Below are positions 41,329 to 53,041 of a DNA stretch of 64,000 nucleotides, piece by piece; the stretch's first letter is position 1, and each line of letters opens with the position of its first letter. A program made the position numbers and the translations under genes. The notes under the pieces are model-generated. The model searched no databases, was not told where the DNA came from, and was given only the letters and a program-made list of their open reading frames with translations. Source of the stretch: Taudactylus pleione (lineage: Eukaryota; Chordata; Amphibia; Anura; Myobatrachidae); the NCBI GenBank assembly GCA_031769625.1, contig JAUIMM010000702.1:1485001-1549000 (forward strand). Direction: 5' to 3'.

Positions 41329-41810
41329 GCAGGCTTCGGACTGACCCATAGGTGTACAGGGGAAATCCCCAGTGGGCCCCACCTCCTCAGGGCCATGGTC
41401 AGATTACAGACTGTGCACTCAAATTACACTGTTATTCTACTAGAGGGTCAATAATTTGATGAAGCAGGAGAATGGATGAATTTGGGTGCTTGGTTCGTTT
41501 CTATGGAAACTACACCAAGATTACCCTCCTGCCAGTCAAAGTGGGTGGTCAAACACTCCTGCCACCCCCTTTATAAAGGGACCCTGTTCTTTGCAGGCTA
41601 TGTCCTCTCTAATGGTTGGCCAAGTCCCTCTGTGTTTGCTGGTTATATCCCCTTTGGTGGTTGGCCACATTCCTTAAACGTGGGCCCCTACCACTTCATT
41701 CCCTGGTGGGCCCTTCTTGGCCCAGTACAACACCAAACTTGGGGGTTGATGGCTATGACTTCCCCATGTTTTCTACATTGAACTTAATGATAATATATTA
41801 AAAAGTGCTC
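41329..41810. repeat. Decayed interspersed repeat
   Basis: GGACTGACCCATAGGTGTAC AGGGG with GTGGGCCCC at the left and GGTGGGCCC at the right looks like a worn DNA-transposon copy. Ends could not be defined. Confidence 0.3.
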
Positions 41811-42310
41811 ATGGACTTGTTGGAACAGACGGTCAGACTGCCATGTTAGCTGGATGTTTGGTGACGCACATGTGCCGCTAAACTGGAGATAGATGGTGCT
41901 GCATAGCACTTGGGATAAGCAGCACTTGACTAGCTATAAATAGTATGTACCTTCTTTCAAAAATATAGAGTGAACTAGTATTTCCAGCAGTAGCACATGT
42001 AGCATAGGAAAGATAGTTTATCCTTATTTTATTACCTTTTTACAGATGTAAACGATTGCCACTATAGAGGTAACTTATGGATGGATAGCTCAAGCAAAAG
42101 TATGTTAAAAGGAATTACAGAGTAGGAGGAGTTCCATTGACCTTAGCATTGATTGGGGCCAATTAGAACATTTGGGCTGTCACACCAGTAAAAAAAGTGC
42201 AGTAGGATGTAGGACAATAATATAGTAATTTTAAGAATGGCTATCCTTCCTATGCATCCAAATATGGTAGGGCTATTAGTATATCTGGACATTGCTTGCT
42301 CTTGGGGCTA
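41811..42310. other. AT-rich unique sequence, no gene seen
   Basis: No recognised feature. Confidence 0.4.
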
Positions 42311-42475
42311 GATTTTCTACAATTCCTAAAAATGAACATGGTGGTGTTGCCCATAGCAACCAATCAGATTATGCCTATCATTTTCTAGGAAGCAATAGAG
42401 AAATGATAGCTAGAATCTGATTGGGTTCTAATATGTAACACCACCATTTTTCATTTTTAGAAACTTTAGTAAATC
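42311..42475. mobile_element. 165-bp palindromic MITE, TA flanks
   Basis: GATTTTCTACAATTCC and the complement of GAAACTTTAGTAAATC are terminal; inner arms CATGGTGGTGTT and AACACCACCATT, and CCAATCAGATT and AATCTGATTGG, pair. TA occurs on both sides. Confidence 0.7.
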
Positions 42476-43621
42476 TACCTCTGTTTTACACTAAAGTGAG
42501 CGCGTTAGATTTCTCTGTGCTAAAGTACAATTTGTTAAACGTGTCAATAATAGAAAAAGGTAATTGCATTTCTTCTAAGTGAGCTGGCCATCATTTTCCC
42601 AGGTGTTTGGTAAAGAACATTGGATTTGATAACATTACAGCCAGATTTCACAGTGACAGGAAAACAAACACCCAAATATGAAGATGTTTAATTCAATAAA
42701 TCCAGTTGCCATAAGAACCTTTAGCAAGAGGCAAAGTTAAAAGCAGCTGTTCATTGACGACATGTGTGACATGACCTGGGTAAACAACTTGCTTTAGCAC
42801 ATCATCCAACATTGTTAAGCCTGACTGCACTCAATTCCTTAGACGATCTACACACTATTTTCAGATATGTACCTCAATAATTTATCACAACAATACCTTG
42901 AGCATACAGATCAGTAGGGAAAATGAAAGCAATTTACAGTATCGAGATGAAAGAAGCTGAACTTGCTGTAGAAGACCTTCTATGTAAATCATTTCCACAA
43001 CTTCAAGGAATGTGGACAATATTCTGGAATTAATTTTTCCAGCATTCCAGTTTGGGTCAGACAGAGGTAAATCTGCTCCTGCCTCCCTCTATTATATCTG
43101 GAGTTGTTTATCAATATGTTAAAAAGGAAATTGATTCTACCTCTCCCTTTCTACACTAACAATAAGAACCTTATGTAAAAGTCAGAGTGATAACAATAAA
43201 AGCAATCAGTTCAAACATTAGTCGATATTTCTCTCTTCTTTGAACATATTTCAAGCATTTGTAGAAGGCATTTGTATGAGTAATTGCAGTGTATATGTAA
43301 AACATTTTTATATTAAATAAAATGTCAAAAGAGGCACATACAAAGTAATTAATTTTATCTGAATCATAATGATTGCATTAAAATTGAATTTATTTAAAGA
43401 AATACTAATAGTAACAAATCACTTGCAGGTACAGACAAGTAACATTTTCAAACCTGTTATTCGTCTTCTTATTTGGCCGAGGACCATAGCACATTTTGCC
43501 AGCTGAATCTGTAATAGTGTAGTCGTAGCACAATCACACCACGCAGCAGAGTCAGAGGCTCATTACCATCTCAGATCTCTTCATAAACTACAAATTAAAT
43601 TAAATGCAAATGAACAAATAC
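42476..43621. other. AT-rich unique sequence, no gene seen
   Basis: No recognised feature. Confidence 0.4.
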
Positions 43622-43990
43622 AGGGCCTGATTCAGCAGCGATCGCAAATGCAATTACATATGCAGATCGAGCGATTGTTAGCCATTGCGCATGTGTATAA
43701 GCCGCACTGCTGGTGCACTGCGATCACACTGCGATTACGGACACACCGAGGAATCAACCGCAGAGTGAGTGACAGGCTGCGAGCATTTGGGGGTGGTGAC
43801 AGGGGAATGGTCGGAAAAACGCAGGCGTGTCTGTCCGTTTGAATGCTGTGCATGCATAAAGTAGCCACTACGATTGCATACACAGCATGAGAGCTCTCTG
43901 CGTGCAATATCTGCGGCTGGCCAGACCTGTTGTAAATGCTGCGTGACGGGCCGATGTGTGTCGATGGCACCGTTGTTGTGCAAATAAACC
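43622..43990. mobile_element. MITE fragment, GGGCCTGATTCAG family
   Basis: The left end GGGCCTGATTCAGCAGCGAT CGC is present and the interior (GCACTGCGATCACACTGCGA-type) resembles 49066-49555; the right end is missing. Confidence 0.55.
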
Positions 43991-46849
43991 AAGGCTTAAG
44001 CAGCCCTCTTACTCCAAATTAGGAAGAAAACATCAAATTCCAAATAACACATTTATGTAATTATAGGAAAAAAATGGGTTGGCGCTATATCCTCCAAATA
44101 CTATTCAAGATATACCAGGGCAATAAACAAAACAATCATTTACTTGTATTGAACAAAGCTTAATGCAATAATGCTTCAGATGGGATTGTGTTGCCCTTAA
44201 ATCCAATAACGAGTATGAACATACAATCATACACATAATAACATTTATTAAACAATTCTCTAATAAATGGTGATGACATTACAATAACAGAGAAAATACA
44301 TACAATATAAAAGTAATAGGGGTATGACCCTTTTTTTGTCCTCTCACCCAGTAGGCAACAGGTAACCCAGTCTCCTTGGATTGGCAGATGTGTAATTATC
44401 TCTGTATACTGTACTCTGTATAAGAAAGCCACAGGAAGGACAGGGGTGGGGTGAGGGTGGCAAACGGTGCATATATTATATTTTTTCATTTTAAATTACC
44501 CTCATATGCTGGACATGCCCACTTTAGCAAACTACATTAGCCTAGGCTTGGGTGTCACCCTCCGAGGGGATGACTCCAAAATGCTAGCTCCTCATCAGTT
44601 ACAGATGCCAGAAGCTGCCCACTATCATCACAGTGTAGCGTCCAGCTCCCGGTCACTGAGGAGGAGCCGGTAGAGCAGGGAGAGTCTCTGGGGGCAGCAC
44701 AACATCTCTGGTAGTGTTTGGCATGCCCCCAGAGTTATGAAATCAGAGGGGGGGGGTCACAAGGCCATGCCTTTACTCAAAAAGGCCACAACTTCTTTTC
44801 GGATCCGAGCGCCTTCAGCAATCGCAAAGGGTTTACTTGCTGCACTTGCTGTCACCAACCCCAGCCTCCACTGATTGTACTCCATCAAACAAACTCACAA
44901 GTACTTTCCATAGACAGGAATGGGCCGTATTACGGGGTGCTCCATCCCCTGCTGACACTGACCACCAAAGTGGAGGAAAGGGGGAGCAGCACAACTGGCA
45001 GCAATAGCAGCGCCACCTGTCCTACCTTTGGGTTCGGGCAGCACTGGGCACTGCCAATGGGCTGAAATGCTTCCTGTGCCATGACCTATGGTGTGACATC
45101 ATAGTGTAGATCATGCAGCCACCCACTGGCGCAATCCAGTCCGCACAGTGCAGCCTCAGACAGCCTATGCATCTCTGAGGCTGTTGTGCTGCTCTGGCTG
45201 CTGCTGTCTGCGGTAGAGGAAGAGGGGGGGACTAGGAACTCTCCTCTGTAGTACTGCCAACAGGTCAGGTAAGTCTTTTTTAATGTGGGGCCATTGTGTT
45301 TTTGTTTGTTTTTTACTGTGGGAGTCAGAGTGTTTTTTTTCCCCCTGTGGAGACCAGTGTGTTTGCTTTAGTATCAGGGACAGTATTTTATTATTTACTG
45401 TGGTGGTGAATCTGTGGGGTACAGGGTGCAGACATGCCCCCTTTTTATGAGGCTACACTCCCTTTTCTGGCACGCACAAAGGTACTATCTTATGCTTGGT
45501 GCTGAAAGACACAATCAATTTTGAAAATACCCAATACGCATTTTGACTGTTAGCACTGGGAGCCATATCATCTAGAAACTGACCTGGACAGGAATACAAC
45601 ACAGGGATTTACCAAGAACCGTAACTGCAAACACGATCGGAAATGGAGCAATCTCGGGACAAAATAGAAGTTTAAGATAGACCCCCTTCTCAGAAGTGTG
45701 CTGTGCAGAAACATTGCAAAGTTCAGTGTGATCTGTGCAGATTTCTGTGTTCTATACTGTACTGAAAGTGTTAAAAATTTTTTAAATGACATAGAGTTCC
45801 GCTTCCCAGAGAGCATAACCATCCCTGGACCACTGAGTCCATTCTGGCACAGGAAAATCGGGGGGAAAACTGACCAGCACCGAGCTGAACCACCCAGTGT
45901 GGTAATGGCACAGTGTGGGGTCTCTCTGCCAAAGCATTCACCAGCCCCAAACTGATCAACACAGGGCTGGCAATCCTTGGAAAATTGGCTAAAAGCAGCT
46001 AAGGTGCAGGAAACCTCATGGGTTTCCTGTCACTCAGGTAGCGCTATACTCTATACTCGTATAGTGGTCCACGGGCTCCGGGTAAGTAATTTTTCTATTT
46101 TCTGAATACTGGATTCTACTGTACAAGATGACAGACCAGTGCCAGGGAGTAGGTAAGTATGTAGTGTAAGTGCCAGCTTCTGCTCAGCAATAGACTCCCC
46201 TAAAATATAAAAATGCTTCCTTTTCAATTTATGTAATTACAAAAATCGTGACCTGCAAATTGAATCCCATTTTTCTACTGCTCCGTAAAACTATGGAGAA
46301 CCAGTGTGCCTACTCCTTACATTGCGAGGACCACGTTTACTCTGCCAAACTCCTCCGCTCAGCATGTGAAAATGTCTTCTCTACTGCAGATACCGGGTGT
46401 CATGCTGGGAGGCGGTTTTCTAGAAGCTGAGGCTGCGGGAGAAACGGAGGCTAGGAGCCTGAATGTACGACCTCTGCATCCACGGGTCTTGGTCGTTGGT
46501 GAGACCTAGTCAAAGGTGCGGAATCTAACCCATGAGATGGTGTTCGCCAGTGACTCCACCAATCGGGATATGGGCTTGAGCTGCACCTCGTAAGCAGGTC
46601 GCGGTCCTTTGACTAGGTGACCAAAGCCTGCAGGAAAAAGGAGAGACGAACACTCGTGGCCCAAAGGGTCTGTGCCAGTAAGGGGCATGTAGGGACACTG
46701 TACTTGAGGTACAAGGAAGTGTGTACTGCGGACACACTCTACCGGGTTGCCGGTTAGAAAGAGTGCACCACAGTGCAATAATGTAACACGTAGGTAGGGA
46801 CCACAGAGTCGGGTAATGAGGTGGGTAGTGGTACTGGAGCCAGAGATTT
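43991..46849. other. Mixed spacer, possible PLE and DNA-transposon remnants, no gene
   Basis: About 44060-44480 has GGTTGGCGCTATATCC and other PLE-terminus-like sequence. About 44700-45450 is GC-richer with CAGGTAAGTCTTTTTTAATG TG-type sequence seen in hAT interiors. No defined ends and no coding signal. Confidence 0.3.
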
Positions 46850-47265
46850 ATGACACTGGAGAGGTGGGTACGTATAACTACACTCAGGCTGTGATGGTAA
46901 AGCACTGGTGAAATGGATAGTATACTGCACAAGGCGGCGGTGGTAACGCACTGGTGGAATGGAGGTATACTGCACACAGGCTGAGATGGTAAAGCACTGA
47001 TGAGATGAATGAAATAGCTGCACACAGGCTGAGATGGTAAAGCACTGATGAGATGAATGAAATAGCTGTACACAGGCTGAGATGGTAAAGCACTGATGAG
47101 ATGAATGGTATAGCTGCACACAGGCTGAGATGGTAAAGCACTGATGAGATGAATGAAATAGCTGCACACAGGCTGAGATGGTAAAGCACTGGTGAGATGA
47201 ATGAAATAGCTGCACACAGGCTGAGATGGTAAAGCACTGGTGAGATGGATGATATAGCTGCAGAC
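46850..47265 (+). repeat. 48-bp minisatellite
   Basis: Units of AAATAGCTGCACACAGGCTG plus AGATGGTAAAGCACTGATGA and GATGAATG, spaced 48 bp over about 300 bp of near-identical copies, more diverged to the left. Because 48 is a multiple of three, all three minus frames stay open (46525-47278); these are not genes. Confidence 0.92.
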
Positions 47266-47644
47266 AGGAATAGATCACTGGAAGAAAGGGAACCTGGAAC
47301 GAGAGACCACTAGTAACACTAGCAGCGACAATGGTTGTTCAGGCAACTACCTGATACACAGGAGCCGGATATATATCCCTGGAATCCCACTGATTGGTCC
47401 ACAGCATCAGCTGACCGGCCAGACTGTCATGGAAGGAAGGATAGTCAGAGAAGGAAGTGTCATGGCGGCGACCATGACAGGAACTCCGATCCCCGCGCAC
47501 CAGGCCGCCCAGACACCAGCATCAGGGAGAATGCTCAGCACCTCCCATGTCGGCACATTAGCCGCCCGACTGCCCAGGAAGTCAGAGGAAGCTGGCGGGA
47601 CGGTAAGGGACGGCTGAAACCCGGCTGAACTCTGAAACCGGGCC
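47266..47644. other. Spacer, no gene seen
   Basis: GC-richer than average, no recognised feature. Confidence 0.35.
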
Positions 47645-48139
47645 TGGGGGCAGATTCAGTGTTGTAGGCAAAAACAATGGTTTGTGTACAACTCTGATGT
47701 TTGAAGATCTGTGTATGCACAGGATCTGTACTACGCATGTGCAGATCTCCTTCCGCCAACCTCGCTCATAGTCCCTGGACCTGATTGGCAGCCGGACCGA
47801 GGGCCGTGTCAGACAGCGTCCCATAATAAAACGGGGACATGTTGGTCCCGTTTTTTGGGTGCTCTGAAGCCAGTGGCTGCGGCCTTCTACGCAGCTTCAC
47901 CGGCATTAGCTGCATGAAAACACCGGCCATCCTGTGTACCATGAAAGTTACTGAGATGGCCGATGGTCACACAGAGTGATCTGATGTTGTATCTTCGCAT
48001 GCAGCAGTTGATCACAAAAGCCAGCAGGAGGTATCTATTATGCACAAGAGTCCTCCTACGGCAATAGCATATCTTAGCATCGCTGCTGTGTCCAAAGACA
48101 GCAGCGATGCTAAAAGCGTACAACCCTTAATCAGGCCTA
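47645..48139. mobile_element. MITE with inverted ends
   Basis: GGGGGCAGATTCAGTGTTGT at the left pairs imperfectly with the complement of the right end ACAACCCTTAATCAGGCCTA. An inner inverted repeat AGCATCGCTGCTGT lies at 48076-48111. Target duplication unclear. Confidence 0.55.
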
Positions 48140-48479
48140 GTGTCATCTTGCTCTGTAAGCATTTGCACATTAGCAGAAGTTTAGGTGCTCTTGCGGAAAT
48201 AGAAGTACATGGAAGAAACAAGGAAGATTTTGTGCTGCACCTTAGCCATTGTAAATAAGCTGTATATTCACAAAAACATAACATAAACAGAAGGAACATT
48301 GTAATATTTATCTAATCTCGGGAGTTATATGAAGTATAAATGAGGATCTCAAGAGCTGAATATTAACACAAATGGAAAGATTTGACTTAATGATTCGAGG
48401 CCAAACTGTGTTTGTGAAAAAAAATCTACTTTTAAAGCCACATTGATTGGCTCAGTAAGGATGTGTACATAGTATGAGG
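48140..48479. other. Spacer, no gene seen
   Basis: No recognised feature. Confidence 0.4.
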
Positions 48480-48987
48480 GTGTGCAGTCAGGAAGCCGAC
48501 GGTCGAAATGCCGACCGCCGGCTTCCCTACTGTGCAATCCCGACAGGGGACTAATGATAGGCATCGAAATCCTGACACCTATCATTATCCGTACGCCGCA
48601 TACCGAATGAAGGTAAGCCGGGCGGTGGGAGCAGACAGTCGCGGCGAAGGAGGGTTAGGTTAGGGGCTCCTGGGGGGGACAGGGATAGGCACCCCCCCGG
48701 GAGAGTTAGGGTTAGGTGAGGGGAAGGGAGGGTTAGGCACCCCCGGGGGGGGAGTTAGGGTTAGGCATCCCACCGGCAGGGTTAGGTTTAGGCTGCGGGG
48801 ACGGGGGTGTTAAGTTTAGGCACTTACGGGGGGGGTTAGGTTACGCACTAGGGGGGAGGTTAGGGTTAGGCACACCTAAGGGAGGGTTAGGGTTAGGGGG
48901 GGGAAGAGTTAGCGATAGTGTATTTACTTACCTGTCGGGATTTTCACTGCTGCCGGTCTTCCAGCATCTGGATTCATACCGATCCCA
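48480..48987 (-). mobile_element. Second copy of the telomere-motif element
   Basis: Reverse orientation relative to 12980-13500: GGTTAGGGTTAGG-rich array at about 48645-48915 bounded by AAATCCCGACAGG-type and GGAAGCCGACGG-type sequence. The two copies match outside the array (ATCGGTATGAA, AAATCCCGA, GTAAGTA), which defines them as one repeat family. Confidence 0.65.
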
Positions 48988-49065
48988 GTATCAGACCCAC
49001 ACATGCTTCTACAAATAATCCTGCTCTTTGTACTGTAAATTAAACCACAGTCATTAGCAGACTAT

Positions 49066-49555
49066 GGGTCTGATTCATTACTAGTTGCAACTGCGATTAC
49101 ACACGCAGATGGCTGATTGTTGGGTACTGCACATGCATATGCATCGCAGTGGGCAAAGGCTCTACTGCGATCACACTGTAGTGGGGTGGTGACATTTGGT
49201 GGTCAGCGAAAACGCAGATGTGCCAGTGTGTTTGAATGCCGTTACAGGGGCATGCATATATTAGCCACTGCGATGCCATACACAGCTTGGGCTTTCACTG
49301 CATGCGATGAGGTTAGCAATTCCTGACTAAGGTCAGACCTTGTGCAAGTGTGCGTGAGGCTGCGATTGTACTCAATGTTACCGATGGTTTCGTATAATTG
49401 CTAAGTATTACGGATGTATGTAAGGTGAAGTGGGCATCCTTATGTTAGGTTGCGACTGCATTATTGCGATAGCAATCATTAGCATATTTTCGGAGTGGGT
49501 CTGTGTACGTAAACGCAGCTGTGATCGCAATTGCGATCCATAATGAATCAGGCTC
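49066..49555. mobile_element. Harbinger-like MITE, TAT duplication
   Basis: GGGTCTGATTCATTA and TAATGAATCAGGCTC are inverted ends; TAT flanks at 49063-49065 and 49556-49558. The interior is rich in TGCGATxxxCGCA-type palindromes. The neighbouring hAT element inserted 7 bp further on. Confidence 0.75.
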
Positions 49556-50347
49556 TATATACTAGAGATGTGCGCCGACCCCTGTGTTTTGGTTTTGGTT
49601 TTAGTTTTGAAACTGGATCTCCCCTGGTTTTGGATCTGGATCTCCCCTGGTTTTGGATTTTTGGATCTTTTTCCTTGGTGTTTTGGATCTGGATTTTTGG
49701 ATCTGGATTTTTTCCCAAAAATTATGTAAACAGCTAAAACCACATCATTTGGGCCTATTTTTGTTCCTAATGTATTATTAACCTTAATAACACTAATTTT
49801 CAGGCATTTCCATGCATTTTTAACCATCTCACAGCTCACAATGTTGATTTCACTATTTTTCACCAATACAGGCCAAAGGCTGCAGCAAGCTGACTGGCTA
49901 AAGTAAGCAACAGAGCAGTGGCACAAATGCATGACAGTTTAAAAAAATATAGGACATCTATGAAACATTGCTACACAGCAGTGGCAGACCAGATGACAGT
50001 TTAATAAACTATAATAATGTCTGTTGGCAATGCCCCAAATTGTGCCAAATTTAAAGAAAAGAGGTGCAAGATGGAATTGTCCCTCCCACCCACTCTTAAG
50101 TGGGGTATTAAAAAGGACACTTTAGCCACTAGGACTCACACTTTTGTGCCTGACCTCCTTGGTTTGTTTTGGCCCCCACAAAACATTTTTTGGAAGGACT
50201 ACCTTCAATTAGTGGTGGAGATTGCATGTGCCTTTTCAATCTTCTGGTAGCTGATACTGGACTGTTTGTTATTAATTACAAATTATTATAATTTTGTTAA
50301 ACAAATTGCATGAACTCGCTGCAAATTACGTAACACGGAGGAGGTGC

Positions 50348-50611
50348 CTAGATAGTTAATGTCCCTTCCGCTGCTAACTTTGGCTTTACAATGGAACAGA
50401 TGCCTTCACAACTGTTGTCAGAATAAAGATTAAAATAATTCCACACCCAAGACGTGGCTTTTCTGGCTTTCTTTTTATCATGAGCAAGAACTACTACCAC
50501 TAGTGGCTGATTTACGCAAACCACATAATCATCATCAACATCCACATTAGCGTCAGATAGGACAAAAAATTTCCCCCTCATCCTCCTTTTGCACTTCCTC
50601 CACACTATCAT
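50348..50611 (-). pseudogene. Second BED-finger fragment of hAT transposase
   Basis: The minus-strand frame reads DDDYVVCVNQP, then TSWVWNYFNLYSDNSCEGIC, matching the stretch before and into the BED finger (VCLNQ, SLVWQYFYPNPDNNC in the intact protein). The finger's second half is broken. It is diverged from the other BED remnant at 51016-51438, so the element contains two. Confidence 0.7.
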
Positions 50612-50733
50612 ATTAATTTTTTATTATTTCACCATCTAGTACTATCTAGTACTAGATAGGTCACTAGTGGTGTCAGTGACCCACTGTGAAACTGGATGAC
50701 AGCTGTTATACTTACTTCCTCTATCAAAGGACT

Positions 50734-50997
50734 TTAATAGTCAATTGTTTTTTTTAAATAACTAGTAGTAGTCTTCTTGGTCCCTTTCTGGGATGAAGAT
50801 CCACCCCCAACAGCAGAAACAGGCGTAGCACTCAATGATCCTTGTGAGGAATCACGGATAGTAGGGGAGTCAGTCATGCTTATGAAATTGGATGCAGAAC
50901 TACTTCTGATCATGAATGAGGATATTGATGATGATGCCGGTGTTGGTGGTTGAGATTGCAGGCGCTTGGATCCAGATAGAAGGGAGCTAGGTGACAC
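50734..50997 (-). pseudogene. hAT transposase linker fragment
   Basis: SGSKRLQSQPPTPASSSISS, then MTDSPTIRDSSQGSLSATP, SSSQKGTKKTTT aligns with about residues 325-400 of the intact transposase (VSKRLQTTPSTPSSSISS, MTDSPIRDSSGGS, SSQRGSRNTTT). The frame ends where the catalytic region should begin. Confidence 0.75.
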
Positions 50998-51015
50998 TGG
51001 ACTGATTGTTGTTCG

Positions 51016-51709
51016 TCACTGCATGTGACGTAACAGGGAGGAGGTTCCAAGATTGTTAAGGTTTTTACCTCTACTCACTGTTACTTGGCAATGGTTACAA
51101 ATGGCTTGGCAAAGGTTGTCTGGATTTGGGTGGAAATAATTCCACACAATGGAAGTGGATTTTTTGGTCCATTGCCCAGGCATGGCAACAATGGTATTTT
51201 CCCCACCACGGGCAACAACTGTTGCCTGATTTACAGTTTTTACACAAATATCCTCGCCATCAACATCCTCATAATCCTTATTATCGCCAAATAGATAAAT
51301 ATCCTCCTCATCCTCCTCGTGCAATTCCACAGAAGCATCCTCGATTTCTACGTCAGAAGGCACACAAATGATGGAAGGAGGATCCTCTTCAAGTACAGTA
51401 TTAGAAAGGTCAGGCTCACACATGGCAACCGCGGACACACTTGGACTCTCCTCGGGGATTTGTGATTTTTTGGTTCCGATGTCTTACTCGTCTTAACAAT
51501 TTAAATTTTTTTGTACCTCTCCTACAAGCAGAGTGGCTTAAATTATCATTAGAACCATCAGTCCTAAATACATGCCAATGCATATTGCCAATTTTTTGTT
51601 TCTCTAAAGCTGACTTAGCTTTACATTTTTTTTGCTTTAATAGGGTAAAAGTTGATTTTTTTAGCCTGTCTTTTTGGCCTGACTTAAGCCCTGGTACATC
51701 AGCCTTCAT
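51016..51709 (-). pseudogene. hAT transposase N-terminus with BED finger
   Basis: Two minus frames (51416-51709 and 51016-51438) cover the basic N-terminus, an acidic stretch (SVELHEEDEEDIYLFGD), VNQATVVARGGENTIVAMPG, and the BED finger TSIVWNYFHPNPDNLCQAIC, NHC, then RGKNLNNLGTSSLLRHMQ. Finger cysteines are present; the frame stops before the final His. Confidence 0.75.
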
Positions 51710-51829
51710 AGATGACGTTCATGGCCTTGCATCATCATCATGACTGCTGCCGACAGCTGCAAGACTGGTATGTGGATGCTGCTCTCCGGTCATGTGACTG
51801 TCCTCCATACGCACACAACCACACACAAA

Positions 51830-52320
51830 AAAATTGTTTATTTTTTTAGGGGCAGCAGCCCTTGACAGACAGCAGCACAGCACCCCTGTGCACCTATGCC
51901 GATGACAGGTGTGGCTAACACGCCCACAAGAAAATTGTTTATTATTTTTTATTTGTACAATGGGGGTGTACCCCTGAAAGAGACAACAGCCCCTTGACAG
52001 ACAGCAGCACAGCACCCCTGCGCATCTACGCCGATGACAGGTGTGGCTAACACGCACACAAAAAATATTGTTTATTTTTTTTTTTATTTGAACACTGGGG
52101 GTGAACCCCTGAAGGAGATAGCAGCCCCTTGACAGACAGCAGCACAGCACCTCTGCGCATCTATGTCGATGACATGTGTGGCTAACACGAACACAATTTT
52201 TTAATTTTATTTTTTTATTTGAACACTGCGGATCAAACCCTGAAAGAGACAGCAGCCCCTGGACAGACAGCAGCACAGTACCCCTGCGCACCTACGCCGA
52301 TGACAGGTGTGGCTAACATG
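51830..52320 (-). repeat. About four 133-bp leader repeats
   Basis: GACAGACAGCAGCACAGCAC starts near 51864, 51996, 52131 and 52262; each unit has GATGACAGGTGTGGCTAACA. Different in sequence from the 160-bp repeats but in the same position relative to the transposase start. Confidence 0.85.
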
Positions 52321-52349
52321 CATACAACAAGAAAAAAAAAAAATTTATT

Positions 52350-52530
52350 TGACCACCAGCCCCTATGGACAGGACAACAAACAGCCAGCCAGCCCCTATG
52401 GACAGGACAAGAGCCAACCCCTCTATAGACAACAGCCAGCCCCTATGGACAGGACAACAGCCAGCCCCTTTATAGACAACAGCCAGCCCTTCTGGACAGA
52501 ACAACAGTAGCCAGCCCCTATGCACAGTGT
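52350..52530 (-). repeat. Short repeats, CAGCCCCTATGGACAGGACA type
   Basis: Units of about 25-45 bp, the diverged counterpart of 25556-25990. Confidence 0.75.
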
Positions 52531-52619
52531 CAGCATGCAACAGCAACAACACAGATCCCAGCTACCTCTCTTTTCACTCTCCACAGCCAGAATGAAAAAA
52601 TGGCAGCGATCACAGGACC

Positions 52620-52626
52620 TTTATAG
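52620..52626 (-). promoter_or_regulatory. TATA-like box, diverged hAT copy
   Basis: Minus-strand CTATAAAGG followed by GCCATTTTTTCATTCTGGC, matching the position and downstream block of the TATATAAGG boxes in the close copies. Confidence 0.45.
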
Positions 52627-52925
52627 AATCCAAAACCTGTGAGAATCCGACAGCGGGATGATGACGTTTTGCCTCGTTTAAGATCCGAGTCAGGCGGGAA
52701 AACCCGAACCAACTCGGATCTGCCTTGGATCCCTATAGTTCGTGCGGGTTCAGTTCTCTGAGATCCGAACCCGCTCATCCCTTCTATATACAGTTTAGAT
52801 GACCAGATTTGTTTAATATATAAACTTAAAATTAGTTTTTCAAGAATACCCTACAATCACAGCAAGGACTACTACACCCAGAAACCCTTTCATGAAGAAA
52901 TTATAATTAATTTGGAAAATATGTT

Positions 52926-52930
<5 letters not shown>

Positions 52931-52958
<28 letters not shown>

Positions 52959-52968
52959 TTATTACATG
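52931..52968. repeat. (ATT)n microsatellite
   Basis: ATT run with one AGT interruption. Confidence 0.9.
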
Positions 52969-53041
52969 CCCAGATAGCAGTTTATCAAGCTCAGCTTTTC
53001 TTTAGTCATAATACAGAATTATTACATAGTAAATTTATATA

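Larger units (their letters stand above)
49563..52783 (-). mobile_element. Diverged hAT relative, minus orientation, perfect 8-bp duplication
   Basis: Ends TAGAGATGTGCGCC (49563) and CGCTCATCCCTT (to 52783), flanked by CTATATAC at 49555-49562 and 52784-52791. Read on the minus strand it has the lineage order: 5' terminus, TATA-like box (52620-52626), ATAGGGGCTGG short repeats, four 133-bp repeats, N-terminal transposase remnants with BED finger, no catalytic core, then the AAAACCAAAAC-rich 3' end. It shows the leader architecture is older than the close copies. Confidence 0.88.

Noticed and set aside
46525..47278. Up to 230-residue minus-strand frames with a 16-residue repeat
   Set aside because: A 48-bp minisatellite keeps all three frames open; the three frames overlap completely, and no start context or domain is visible.
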